A stretch of DNA of 40,334 nt, from assembly GCA_016464825.1 (NCBI GenBank), contig JAEKNQ010000018.1:1-40334 (forward strand). Reading direction: 5' to 3'. The translations under genes and the position numbers were made by a program. The DNA comes from Candidatus Dormiibacter inghamiae. Its GTDB lineage: Bacteria > Chloroflexota > Dormibacteria > Dormibacterales > Dormibacteraceae. This document shows, one piece after another, positions 32,011 through 40,210 of the stretch. The notes below the pieces were generated by a model that made no database searches, was not told the origin of the DNA, and saw only the letters and a program-made list of their open reading frames with translations. Position 1 is the first letter of the stretch, and every line of letters starts with the position of its first letter.

Positions 32011-32612
32011 GAGCGCTCAACGAGTGGGAGAGCAAGCTCTTGCTCGGCGAACTACCCAAGCCTCGCGAGACTCTGACTCGGACCCTGAGTGAGGCGTTGG
32101 TCTTCTCCGCCTCGGTGGCTGGACCTGTCGTGGCCAAGGCGGTGGGTCTGGCGCACAAGTCGGACCGAGGCGCGGTGGTGCTGGACGCTGATCTCAGCGC
32201 CTGCTGGCAGCGCCTGGCCGGTCTGGGCGACGGCTCGGTGCTGGTCGCTGAGCAGGTCCGGGGCGAGCTCGAGCTCGTCGCCGGCGGCCTGCGCGACGCC
32301 CAGTTCGGTCCTGTGCTGACCATCGGCCTGGGCGGCGTCGCAGCTGAGGTGTTCCGGGACGTGGCGTTTCTGCTCAGTCCGACCGAGCCAGGGGAGCTGG
32401 AGAAGGCGACTGCCAGGCTGCTCTCGGCGCCCCTTTTCCGCGGCTGGCGCGGGCGGCCCCCGGTAAACCTGGGCGCGCTGGGCTCGATCCTCGCCGCCAT
32501 CGGTGTGCTGCTGGAAGCCGATCCCAAAGTGAGCGAGGTGGACGTCAACCCCATCCTGATCCGAGACGGTCAGCCGCTGGTGCTGGATGCCCTGGTCGTG
32601 AAGGACTCATGA
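32007..32612 (+). CDS. NDP-forming acyl-CoA synthetase, beta subunit (ATP-grasp)
   Basis: The GTG at 32007 overlaps the alpha stop (GTGA), giving a 201-residue ATP-grasp protein. Expected pieces are present: LNEWESKLLLGELPKPRE at the N-terminus, VVAKAVGLAHKSDRGAVVL (41-59), VLVAEQVRGELELVAGG, FGPVLTIGLGGVAAEVFRD (100-118) and VSEVDVNPILIRDG (175-188). The subunit binds nucleotide and phosphate transfers from the alpha-subunit histidine. Alpha and beta are separate genes here, as in archaeal Acd enzymes, whereas many bacteria have them fused. It overlaps the PaaK-like gene as ATGA. The substrate acid is unknown. Confidence 0.86.
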   Translation: MRALNEWESKLLLGELPKPRETLTRTLSEALVFSASVAGPVVAKAVGLAHKSDRGAVVLDADLSACWQRLAGLGDGSVLVAEQVRGELELVAGGLRDAQFGPVLTIGLGGVAAEVFRDVAFLLSPTEPGELEKATARLLSAPLFRGWRGRPPVNLGALGSILAAIGVLLEADPKVSEVDVNPILIRDGQPLVLDALVVKDS

Positions 32613-33829
32613 ACAAAGCCGCCGGCCCCGGGCTCGCCTGGACGGTTCAGCACGCTTATCGGGGCAGCGAGTTCTTTCGCCGCAAGATCGAGGCTGCCGG
32701 CGTCGATCCCCACTCGATCCGGAGCGAGGCCGACCTGCCTCGCCTGCCGCTGACGACGAAGCAGGAGCTGCGCGACGCCTATCCGTTCGGCTGGACCTGC
32801 GTGCCGCCGGAGCAGGTCGTCAGGATCCACGCGTCCACCGGCACCACCGGTAAGCGCACTCTCGCCACCTACACTGCCCACGATCTCCAGGATTGGGCGG
32901 TCATGTTCCAGCGCTGCTACGAGTTCGCCGGGGTGACCGCTGCTGACAGAGTCCAGATCACGCCTGGCTACGGCCTCTGGACGGCCGGCATCGGCTTCCA
33001 GGCGGGCGCTGAGCGGCTGGGCGCTACTGCAGTGCCGACCGGCCCGGGCAATCTGGACCTGCAGTTCGAGATGCTGCGGGACCTCCAGAGCACGGTTCTC
33101 TGCGCCACTTCGTCATTCGCCTTGTTGATAGCGGAAGAAGCCCAGCGGCGGGGACTCAGCGAACGTCTGGCACTGCGGGTGGGGGTGTTCGGCTCTGAGC
33201 GCTGGGGTGAGGCCATGCGGCGGCGGATCGAACAGCTGCTCAAAATCGAGACGTTCGACGTCTACGGCTTCACCGAGCTGTATGGGCCCGGCACGGGCCT
33301 GGACTGCCGAGAACATGAAGGCATCCATTACTGGGACGACTATTACCTGGTCGAGGTGATCGACCCCGCCAGCGAGAGGGTGCTGGCGGCCGGGGAGGAG
33401 GGGGAGCTGGTGGTGACCACACTGCGCAAGCAGGCTCAGCCGCTGCTCCGCTACCGTACCCACGATCTGTCGCGCATCATCCCAGAGCCGTGCCGCTGCG
33501 GACGCGCTTTTCCACGGATTGAGCGATTGAAGGGCCGGGTGGATGACATGTTCAAAGTGCGCGGGGTGGCTGTCTTCCCAGCGCAGATCGACACAGTGCT
33601 TTCGGTGCAGCCGGGGCTGGGCAGCGAATACCAGGTGCTGCTGAGCCGGAGCGAAGGCAGGGAACGCTTTCTGATCCGGGTGGAAGCAGCGGAGGCAACC
33701 GCCAGCGAGCCGCTGTCGGCGGTGCTGCGGCAGGAGCTGGGGGTTCGGCCGGAGATCGAGATAGTCGCTCCCGGCAGCCTGCCCCGCACCGACCGCAAGA
33801 CGAAGCGCGTCCTCGACGAACGCGGCTAA
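32609..33829 (+). CDS. Phenylacetate-CoA ligase-like (PaaK family) AMP-forming ligase
   Basis: The 406-residue adenylating enzyme has PaaK landmarks: LPLTTKQELRDAYPFG (46-61), the ATP loop HASTGTTGKRTL (74-85), the DVYGFTELYGPGTGLDC stretch (217-233), LLRYRTHDLSRI (279-290), GRVDDMFKVRGVAVFPAQID (309-328) and the C-terminal SLPRTDRKTKRV with likely catalytic K397 or K399. These enzymes make aryl-acetyl- or benzoyl-type CoA thioesters with ATP. Its ATG overlaps the beta stop, so it is translated with the NDP-forming synthetase. Its stop overlaps the convergent TetR gene by four bases. The true acid substrate is not readable. Confidence 0.88.
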   Translation: MNKAAGPGLAWTVQHAYRGSEFFRRKIEAAGVDPHSIRSEADLPRLPLTTKQELRDAYPFGWTCVPPEQVVRIHASTGTTGKRTLATYTAHDLQDWAVMFQRCYEFAGVTAADRVQITPGYGLWTAGIGFQAGAERLGATAVPTGPGNLDLQFEMLRDLQSTVLCATSSFALLIAEEAQRRGLSERLALRVGVFGSERWGEAMRRRIEQLLKIETFDVYGFTELYGPGTGLDCREHEGIHYWDDYYLVEVIDPASERVLAAGEEGELVVTTLRKQAQPLLRYRTHDLSRIIPEPCRCGRAFPRIERLKGRVDDMFKVRGVAVFPAQIDTVLSVQPGLGSEYQVLLSRSEGRERFLIRVEAAEATASEPLSAVLRQELGVRPEIEIVAPGSLPRTDRKTKRVLDERG

Positions 33830-34482
33830 GTTGCCTCGGCCGGAGGGATTCCGGCGCCAAACGAAGGTTCAGTGGACCATCTCCGATGCAGTATCTCGTT
33901 GATCATTTCGGTCAGCAGCCGCGTTACCGCAGACGCGCTCCTTCCCCCTGCCGAAAGCGACTCGTACGCCTCGAATGACGTGAGGATCAGCAGCAAGTCG
34001 GCCAGGTCATCCAGATCGGCGGGGCGCGGGGTCCCCCGCTGGCCGGCCAGACGCTGGAGGAGCACCAGCAGCGCCTGCCGCCGGCGCTGGTTGCGATCCT
34101 CGCGCGCCAGCTCTGGGTCCAAAGTGGCGAGCGCGCGAAGCCGCTGGATGAGGAGTCGCTCCGACTCCCAAAGCCCGACGAAGACGCTGACCAGGATCTC
34201 CAGGCCCGCCAGAGCGTCGCGAGTCCTGAACGCCTCAGGCAGTCGCTGGATGCCGCCGCGAAGTGCGAGATCGTCTGAGATCGCGTCGACCAGCCCGACC
34301 TTGGAGCCAAACCGGTTGTAAACCGTCATCCGGGCCACCCCTGCCTGATCGGCGATGGCATCAACTGTGAAGCTCACAGGGCCGTCCGTGCTGAGCAGAG
34401 TTCGCGCCGCCTCCAGGATGCGCCGGCGCGTCTCGCTGGCGGCCAGGACTCGAACGTCGGATCTGTAGGACCGCGGACTCAA
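33826..34482 (-). CDS. TetR family transcriptional regulator
   Basis: The 218-residue protein has the N-terminal helix-turn-helix at about 16-66 (ETRRRILEAARTLLSTDGPV, FTVDAIADQAGVARMTVYNR, FGSKVGLVDAI) and a C-terminal helical ligand domain that includes DLADLLLILTSFEAYESLSA. It is convergent with the PaaK-like gene and divergent from a small membrane protein gene, with the clear inverted repeat at 34501-34527 between them. So it most likely represses itself and the rightward membrane protein/LLM genes. The ligand is unknown. Confidence 0.9.
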   Translation of the reverse strand: MSPRSYRSDVRVLAASETRRRILEAARTLLSTDGPVSFTVDAIADQAGVARMTVYNRFGSKVGLVDAISDDLALRGGIQRLPEAFRTRDALAGLEILVSVFVGLWESERLLIQRLRALATLDPELAREDRNQRRRQALLVLLQRLAGQRGTPRPADLDDLADLLLILTSFEAYESLSAGGRSASAVTRLLTEMINEILHRRWSTEPSFGAGIPPAEAT

Positions 34483-34500
34483 CGCTCGCAGCCTACCTGA

Positions 34501-34541
34501 TATTTGGCTATACTATCCATACAAATAAAGGAGGTGCTGCA
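34501..34541. promoter_or_regulatory. Candidate TetR operator, promoter and ribosome binding site
   Basis: TATTTG (34501-34506) and CAAATA (34522-34527) are perfect six-base inverted arms 15 bases apart. The site begins 18 bases upstream of the TetR start and covers a TATACT hexamer at 34509-34514, a possible -10 for the rightward gene. AAAGGAGGTG follows, ending six bases before the ATG at 34542. This AT-rich island stands out in the GC-rich window. Autoregulation by the flanking TetR protein is inferred. Confidence 0.6.
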
Positions 34542-34913
34542 ATGTCCGGAAGTTTCCTAACCCGCCTGGCGGCGCGGGTCATAGCGGGTGTCCAGATCGC
34601 ACTTGGCATGCTGTTCTGGGCCGGCCAGGCCGACTGGCTGGTCCCCGTCCACATGGCAATCGGCTTGCTCCTGGTCATCGATCTCTGGGCCGCTGTGGCG
34701 CTGGCGCTCAGGGCGAGGCCGCCGATTGCCCTGGCGGCGGCCGCCCTGGTTTGGAGCCTGGTCATGCCGACCTTCGGGCTGGCCCAGGCCTCCTTGCTGC
34801 CAGGCGCGGGACACGTGCTGGTTCAGCTCGCTCACCTGCTGGTCGGACTGGCCGCCGTCGGCCTGATCGAGGCGCTCGGCGGCTGGTCGCAGCGTCGGGC
34901 AGTGCTGGCATGA
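34542..34913 (+). CDS. Small four-helix membrane protein of unknown function
   Basis: The 123-residue product has four hydrophobic segments, at roughly 10-28, 30-56, 60-80 and 88-112, joined by short loops, with few charges apart from the ends. I do not recognise a family. H37 (VPVHMAIG) and H96 (QLAHLLVG) lie in membrane segments in similar contexts, V-x-H-M and L-A-H-L, and might bind haem or a proton, but this is speculation. It has an excellent ribosome binding site and a TetR operator upstream. Its stop overlaps the following LLM gene start (ATGA), so the two are an operon. Confidence 0.75.
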   Translation: MSGSFLTRLAARVIAGVQIALGMLFWAGQADWLVPVHMAIGLLLVIDLWAAVALALRARPPIALAAAALVWSLVMPTFGLAQASLLPGAGHVLVQLAHLLVGLAAVGLIEALGGWSQRRAVLA

Positions 34914-35679
34914 GGCGCCGGCCCTTCCGCTTCGGCGCCGTGGACCTGCCGGGCGTCGATTGGTCAGAGCAGGCACGCCGTGGAGGATCTTGGCTTCGAC
35001 GTCCTGCTCATGCCCGACCGCCCGCAGCTGCCCTCCGCCCTGCCAGCGCTGGCAGCGCCGGCGGCAGTGACCACGCGCCTGCGCGTCGGCACCTTCGTGC
35101 TGGCAGCCGCCAGGCACGAGCTGCAGGTTGTGATCCGCGACTTCCGAACCGTCTCTGAGTTGTCAGGCGGCCGCTTCGAGCCCGGGCTGGGGGCCGGCAT
35201 CGAGGGAGACGCTGGCGCTGACCGGCTGCAGAGACTGACGGAACTGGCCCAGGCAACGAGGGAGGCGCTGCCGGAGGCGCGAATCCTCATTGCGGCGTCC
35301 GGCCGGCAGGGACTGAAGCTGGCGGCCACGATGGCCGACACAGTCACCATCAGCCTGCCACCCCGGGCCACTGAGGCGCAGGTGGCTGAGCGGATCGGCT
35401 GGCTGCTGGAGAGCGCCGGAGAGCGCGCGGATGAGATCGAGCTCAACCTGAACCTGGCGGCCGTCGGGGACGCGCCAACCCGCTGGCTATCGGCCATGGG
35501 GATCGAGCCGCGCGACCTCCAGGCGGGCCGGCTCTCCCATGGCGCTCTGGGGTAACGCGGACGACATGTGTGAGCAGCTCGAGCGCCGCCGGGAAAAGTT
35601 GGGCGTCTCCTACTGGTCAGCCCCAGCCGGTACCGCCGGTCTCCTGGCGCCGGTGATAGCCCGGTTGGGTGGCCGCTGA
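34910..35679 (+). pseudogene. LLM class F420-type oxidoreductase, two frameshifts
   Basis: The gene starts at ATG 34910 overlapping the membrane protein stop. The first frame reads PFRFGAVDLPGVDWSEQARR. After one extra base near 34981 it continues as EDLGFDVLLMPDRPQLPSAL in the next frame, through VTTRLRVGTFVLAAARHELQ and ELSGGRFEPGLGAGI. A second extra base near 35505-35530 leads to GSPMALWGNADDMCEQLERR and REKLGVSYWSAPAG, which ends at 35679 with a normal family C-terminus. Length and order match TIGR03621-type luciferase-like oxidoreductases that use F420 or FMN. Both lesions are single-base, so sequencing error is possible; as given, no full protein can be made. Confidence 0.8.
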
Positions 35680-35750
35680 CGTCGCGACCATCGCCCTTAT
35701 GTTTGGTTCAGGCAAAGGCCACCCGATCCGATGCGAGAGGAGACAACAGC

Positions 35751-36496
35751 GTGAGCCTGCCGGAGATCGTCAGTCGCGAGCAGTGGACGCGTGCCCGCGT
35801 CGCACTTCTCGAGGAGGAGAAAGCGCTTACCAAGGCGAGGGACGAGCTCGCCGCCGCCCGTCGCCGCCATGGTCGAGGTGACCGAGGATTACCGCTTCAC
35901 CGCTGCCGGCGGCAGCTCGCGGACGCTGCTTGACCTCTTCGGAAGGCCGACACCAGCTCATCGTCGACCACTACATGTTCGACCCCGACTGGGAAGACGG
36001 CTGCCTGAGCTGCGCCGGCCGCGTCGACCAGTACGGCAACACCGCCCACTTGCAGGAGCGCGACACGACGATCGCCGTCGTGTCACGTGCGCCGATCGAG
36101 AAGATCGAGCGCTGGAAGCACAAGATGGGCTGGACCTTCCCGTGGTACTCAAGCTTCGGCAGTCGCTTCAACTTCGATTACGGCGTCTCCTTCGACGAGA
36201 CCGTCGAAGACCCTGCCTACAACTATCGCTCCGCCGCAGAGTGGGAGGCGCGGGGGATGCCCGCACCGCAGGGCGAGCTGCACGGCACGAGCGTGTTCCT
36301 GCGCGACGGCGACCGCGTCTTTCACACCTATTCGACCTACGGCCGCGGCACCGAGCAGGTCGGCGGCACGCACTACTACCTCGATATGACAGCGCTCGGC
36401 CGCCAGGAGGACTGGGAGGAGCCGAAGGGCCGCGCGGAGTCCCTTGGTCCCCGTGCGGACCAGGCTGGTGCGGGCGCGGCATCCGGCAGAAGCTGA
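35751..36496 (+). pseudogene. DUF899 (thioredoxin-like) protein, two frameshifts
   Basis: The GTG at 35751 follows AGAGGAG and encodes SLPEIVSREQWTRARVAL, the usual DUF899 start. The frame changes near 35865 to MVEVTEDYRFTAAGGSSRTL and again near 35939-35945, where dropping one G gives LLDLFEGRHQLIVDHYMFDP. The last frame carries the core: DPDWEDGCLSCAGRVDQYGN, IAVVSRAPIEKIERWKHKMG, WTFPWYSSFGSRFNFDYGVS and HYYLDMTALGRQEDWEEPKG. The C-S-x-C-like GCLSC gives a thioredoxin-type dithiol. DUF899 proteins are of unknown function. As assembled it is broken; only a fragment from about 35926 would be readable. Confidence 0.78.
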
Positions 36497-36524
36497 GCCC
36501 ACGGCGCCTGTCACACCAGGCAGT

Positions 36525-37600
36525 TCAGGCTAGGTTGCCTCGATCAGTGAGTTCGGCCGGGAGACCGTGAAACTGGCTGAACCGCTCGACAGCTTCCCGC
36601 AGTTGGACGCTCTCTTCAGCTGAGAGCGGTCGGCCAACGCTCACGTCGACAATGGCTGCTCGTTTGGCCGGTGTTCGCTTCCAGGTCCCCAGCGTTCGGC
36701 CGGCGATGACCAGGGGTCGGGTCAAAAGGGTGCGACCGGAACCCGAGCCGTCAAAGACGTTCCGGAGACTCTGGTAGGCGACTACCGACTCGTCGTAGGT
36801 GGGAAGCAGGAACGCCTGCCGTTCATCGCTTGGCTGCCCTGGGTCGCCAGGACCGAACCACGCCCGACCCTCCCGATCAGTCCAGCTTTCCAGCGTTGTC
36901 CGGTTCAGCGCGAGGCCGGTCCTGATGTCAGCCGTCGTGAGGCTGGACCACCAGCTGAAGTCCCTGATCGCGGCCGGCCCGTGGCTGCGGTAGTAGCGCA
37001 CGGTGAGCTCGGCCAGCGCCGCCTCCCGATCAGCCTCCAAGCTGCTCGTGGATCCGGCCTCCAACAGGGCGTATGTGTGCTGGCGGTCCTGGCGGGGACC
37101 GCTGGCGATCACTCCCTCCAGTTCGGCGTGCATGAAGATGAAGCTCATCCGTACGCCGTCCCCATGGATACCGGCGGCCTGCAGCTTCGCGACCAACGCG
37201 GCCCGGGTGAGTGCCAGGTCGTCCCTCAAGCCGTGCGCCAGCAGGTCTACTGCTCGGGCCAGCGTCGCGCCGTCCAGCTCCGTGCGGCGGTAGTAGTGGG
37301 CGTTCACCGCCTGCACCCTGGGGAGGTGAGGCGCAGCAGCCAGCGGATGTCGGCGCGGCTCACCAAGTGCCACGTCGGGCGCAGGATGTGGGTACGCAGA
37401 ATCTGCCGCTCGGTCAGGGCCCGCTCCACCTCGGACTCGGTCCCGGACGCGAGCCGCTGGCCGACCGACCACTTGGCCTCCTCATACTCCTGTGCCTGCA
37501 CGGCCCCAAGCCAGGTCACCACCTCCACAGCCGTCTTCAACGGCCCACCCGTCAGCCGCTGATTTCGCTGGCGCCGCCTGATGATGTCAAGCTCATTCAT
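36525..37600 (-). pseudogene. Winged-helix DNA-binding domain protein (HTH_42/YcaQ-like), one frameshift
   Basis: The minus-strand gene starts MNELDIIRRRQRNQRLTGGP, then WLGAVQAQEYEEAKWSVGQR and RPTWHLVSRADIRWLLRLTS. At the CCCC run near 37318-37321 the frame ends after six more residues, while the next frame resumes with RVQAVNAHYYRRTELDGATL and continues with PAAIRDFSWWSSLTTADIRT and LPTYDESVVAYQSLRNVF to 36525. One missing C would explain this. The family has three winged-helix modules; some members (YcaQ/AlkX) are DNA glycosylases that unhook interstrand crosslinks. In others QAQEY replaces the catalytic QxQ, so activity is open. Whole length without the shift would be about 358 residues. 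Confidence 0.8.
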
Positions 37601-37766
37601 CTTCAGACAGTGTGTCGGACAGGGCGCTGGGATTCCGTCCGCAGCCTTAATTCTCGATGCCTGCGCAGAAGACCTGCCGCTTTGGACACCAGCCCGCTGT
37701 CAGGCGGGACCAGAGGGGATATGAGACGCCTGAGCCAACCTTCCGAGTGCCGGTTACGCTTCTGCC

Positions 37767-40085
37767 GTGAGCGCGCCTCCCGCCAGGTCGGCAGCGAGCG
37801 CAGAGCTGCGCATCATCGGGAGGTCGCACCGGAAGCTCGACGGGCGGGACAAGGTGCTCGGGCGCACGCGCTTCATCTCCGATCTTCAACAGCCTGGTCA
37901 GCTCGTCGGGCGCATCCTTCGCAGTCCCCACCCGCACGCGCGCATCCTCTCCGTCGACGTAGCCGAGGCTGAGCGGCTGCCCGGGGTGCATGCGGTCGTC
38001 CACGCCGGCAACGTCACCCAGCGGCCGTTCGGCTACGGCCTGGACAACCTGCCGTTGAAGCAGGACAAAGTCCGCTGCGCCGGCGACGAGGTGGCAGCCG
38101 TCGCCGCCGAGGACGGGGCGACTGCCGAGCGCGCACTGGAGTTGATCGAAGTCGAGTACGAGCCGCTGCCAGCGGTCTACGATCCCCACCAGGCGCTGGC
38201 AGCCGGGGCGCCGGCGATCCACCCTCGACTGGCGGACCTGGAACCAAACGTCTCCATGCGCTGGGACTTCGACCACGGCGACGTCGAGCAGGCGTCGCGG
38301 GCGGCTCACGTCATCGTCGAGGGCACCTTCCAGAGCCCGCTTTCGGCTCCAGCATCCATCGAGACCCACTGCTGCATCGCCGCCTTCGATCCGGAAGGTC
38401 GGCTGGATGTGTGGACTGGCGTGCACATGGCCTTCATGTATCGCAAGTCGATCGCCGACACGCTGCTGCTGGACTGGCGGGACATAGTCATCCACCAGCC
38501 GCCGATCGGCGGCAGCTTCGGCGGCAAGATCGACATCGACCCACTCGACTTCATCACGGTGCTGCTGGCCAAGGCGGCCCGCCGGCCGGTCAAAGTGCAT
38601 CTGAGCCGGGAGGAGGAGTTCGTCGGCTCCCGCGTCCGCCAGCCCATGCAGATCCGGCTACGCACAGGCGCCGACAAGGCCGGCAACCTCCTCTTTCGGG
38701 ATGCCGACGTCATCTCCGACAACGGCGCCTACAACGCCTGGGGCTCGCATGCCCTGCTGGTTGTGATGCAGAGCATCAGCTCCCTTTACCGGGTGCCGAA
38801 CTGCCGGGTGCGAGCGCGAGTCGTCTACACCAACAAGGCATACGGCGGCTCGGTTCGAGGCTTCGGCAACCCCGAGGCCACGTTCGCCATCGAGCAGCAG
38901 ACCGAGGAGATCGCCGATCGCCTTGGACTCGACCCGATCGACCTGCGCCTCATGAACGCCAACCGCTCAGGCGACGTCACGCCGCAGGGCATGCGGATCA
39001 CCTCCTGCGGCCTGGTGGAGTGTCTGGAAGAGGTACGCAAAGCGTCAGGCTGGGCAAAGCTGCGAGGTCGCCGACGGCATCTGCATCGCGGCCTCGGCGC
39101 AGCAGCCTTTATTCACGTCGGCGGGGGCGCCCGCATCTATCCGTCGGACGGCTGCGGCTCGATCCTGAAGATTGATGAGGCAGGCCGGGTGACGCTGATC
39201 AGCGGCGCCTCGGAGCTGGGCCAGGGCTCCGAAACGGTGCTGGCGATGGTCACGGCGGAGTCACTGGGCGTGCCGCTCAGCGCCGTCAGCGTCGTCAATG
39301 ATTCCACCGAGCTCAAGCCGTGGGATGTCGGCGCTCACGCTTCCCGCACCACTTTCGTGGCCGGCAACTCGGCCCGCCTGGCAGCTGTCGAGCTGCGCCA
39401 GAAGCTGCTGGAGACAGCATCCGAAATCCTCGAGGTTGACGCTGCCGATCTGACCCTCAGGGAGGGCATCGTCAGCGTGCGCGGTGCGCCCCAGAGCTCG
39501 CTCGGCTACGACAAGGTGGTGCGCCGACGGATGCTGCGTCAGGGCGGCTCGATGCTGATGGCGACGTCCTTCTACGACCCGCCCACCGAGCCTCAGGACG
39601 GACGTTTCGTGGGCAACATCTCGGCCGCCTACGGCTTCGGCGCTCACGTGGCGGAGGTGGAGGTGGAACCCGACACGGGACTCGTGCACGTACTCAACCT
39701 CTTCTGCGCTCACGATGTGGGTCGCGCGCTGAACCCTGCAGGCGTGGAGGGACAGGTCCTGGGCGGAGCTGTGATGGGGCTTGGGCTGGCCCTGACGGAG
39801 GAGCTCGGCGTGGCTGACGGACAGCTGCTCCGGCCCAGCCCGCGGGAGTACGGAATGCTGACCGCACTGGGCATCCCGCCCATCCACTTCATCCCTGTCG
39901 AGACTATCGATCCCGAGGGTCCCTTCGGCGCCAAAGGCGTTGGTGAGGCCGGCCTGATCCCGGTTGCCGCCGCGGTTGCCAACGCGGTGGCTGATGCGAC
40001 GGGTCTGCACCCCAAGGGTTATCCCATCGCTCCCTGGAAGCTGCTCGATTGGTTGCGGAGTCGGGAAGTGGAGGCAGGCGTTTAG
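37767..40085 (+). CDS. Xanthine dehydrogenase-family molybdopterin-binding subunit
   Basis: The 772-residue protein starts at GTG. The N-terminal a/b hammerhead domain (about 18-130) shows RKLDGRDKVLGRTRFISDL, and the cofactor domains follow: PPIGGSFGGKIDIDPLDF (249-266), AYGGSVRGFGNPEATFAIEQ (358-377), SELGQGSETVLAMVTAES and the catalytic E727 in KGVGEAGLIPVAAAVANAV. The loop at 358-366 is AYGGSVRGF: it lacks the AYxCSFR of form I CO dehydrogenase and the AYRGAGR of form II, so it is probably a hydroxylase of an N-heterocycle, aldehyde or hydroxybenzoyl-CoA type. The small FeS and FAD subunits usually next door are not present on either side within the window. The substrate is unknown. Confidence 0.88.
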   Translation: MSAPPARSAASAELRIIGRSHRKLDGRDKVLGRTRFISDLQQPGQLVGRILRSPHPHARILSVDVAEAERLPGVHAVVHAGNVTQRPFGYGLDNLPLKQDKVRCAGDEVAAVAAEDGATAERALELIEVEYEPLPAVYDPHQALAAGAPAIHPRLADLEPNVSMRWDFDHGDVEQASRAAHVIVEGTFQSPLSAPASIETHCCIAAFDPEGRLDVWTGVHMAFMYRKSIADTLLLDWRDIVIHQPPIGGSFGGKIDIDPLDFITVLLAKAARRPVKVHLSREEEFVGSRVRQPMQIRLRTGADKAGNLLFRDADVISDNGAYNAWGSHALLVVMQSISSLYRVPNCRVRARVVYTNKAYGGSVRGFGNPEATFAIEQQTEEIADRLGLDPIDLRLMNANRSGDVTPQGMRITSCGLVECLEEVRKASGWAKLRGRRRHLHRGLGAAAFIHVGGGARIYPSDGCGSILKIDEAGRVTLISGASELGQGSETVLAMVTAESLGVPLSAVSVVNDSTELKPWDVGAHASRTTFVAGNSARLAAVELRQKLLETASEILEVDAADLTLREGIVSVRGAPQSSLGYDKVVRRRMLRQGGSMLMATSFYDPPTEPQDGRFVGNISAAYGFGAHVAEVEVEPDTGLVHVLNLFCAHDVGRALNPAGVEGQVLGGAVMGLGLALTEELGVADGQLLRPSPREYGMLTALGIPPIHFIPVETIDPEGPFGAKGVGEAGLIPVAAAVANAVADATGLHPKGYPIAPWKLLDWLRSREVEAGV

Positions 40086-40210
40086 GCCGGCTGAGAGAGG
40101 AATCCTCGCTGCCAACGCAGCCAATGACGCGCGCAGCATCCCGCGCCGCCGAGTTCAGCCAGCAGGACGCTGCCAGCGTCCCGTGGGCTCCGACAACTTT
40201 TCACTCGCTG
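40086..40210. other. Intergenic stretch, nothing recognised
   Basis: The 125 bases between the molybdenum hydroxylase and the proline-rich tail show no convincing ORF, hairpin or promoter. The two flanking genes converge, so a terminator may lie here, but I could not find one with a T-run. Confidence 0.4.

Noticed and set aside
37767..40085. CO dehydrogenase large subunit (CoxL)
   Set aside because: The form I loop AYxCSFR is absent, and the local sequence AYGGSVRGF also differs from the form II loop; no CoxM or CoxS genes are adjacent.
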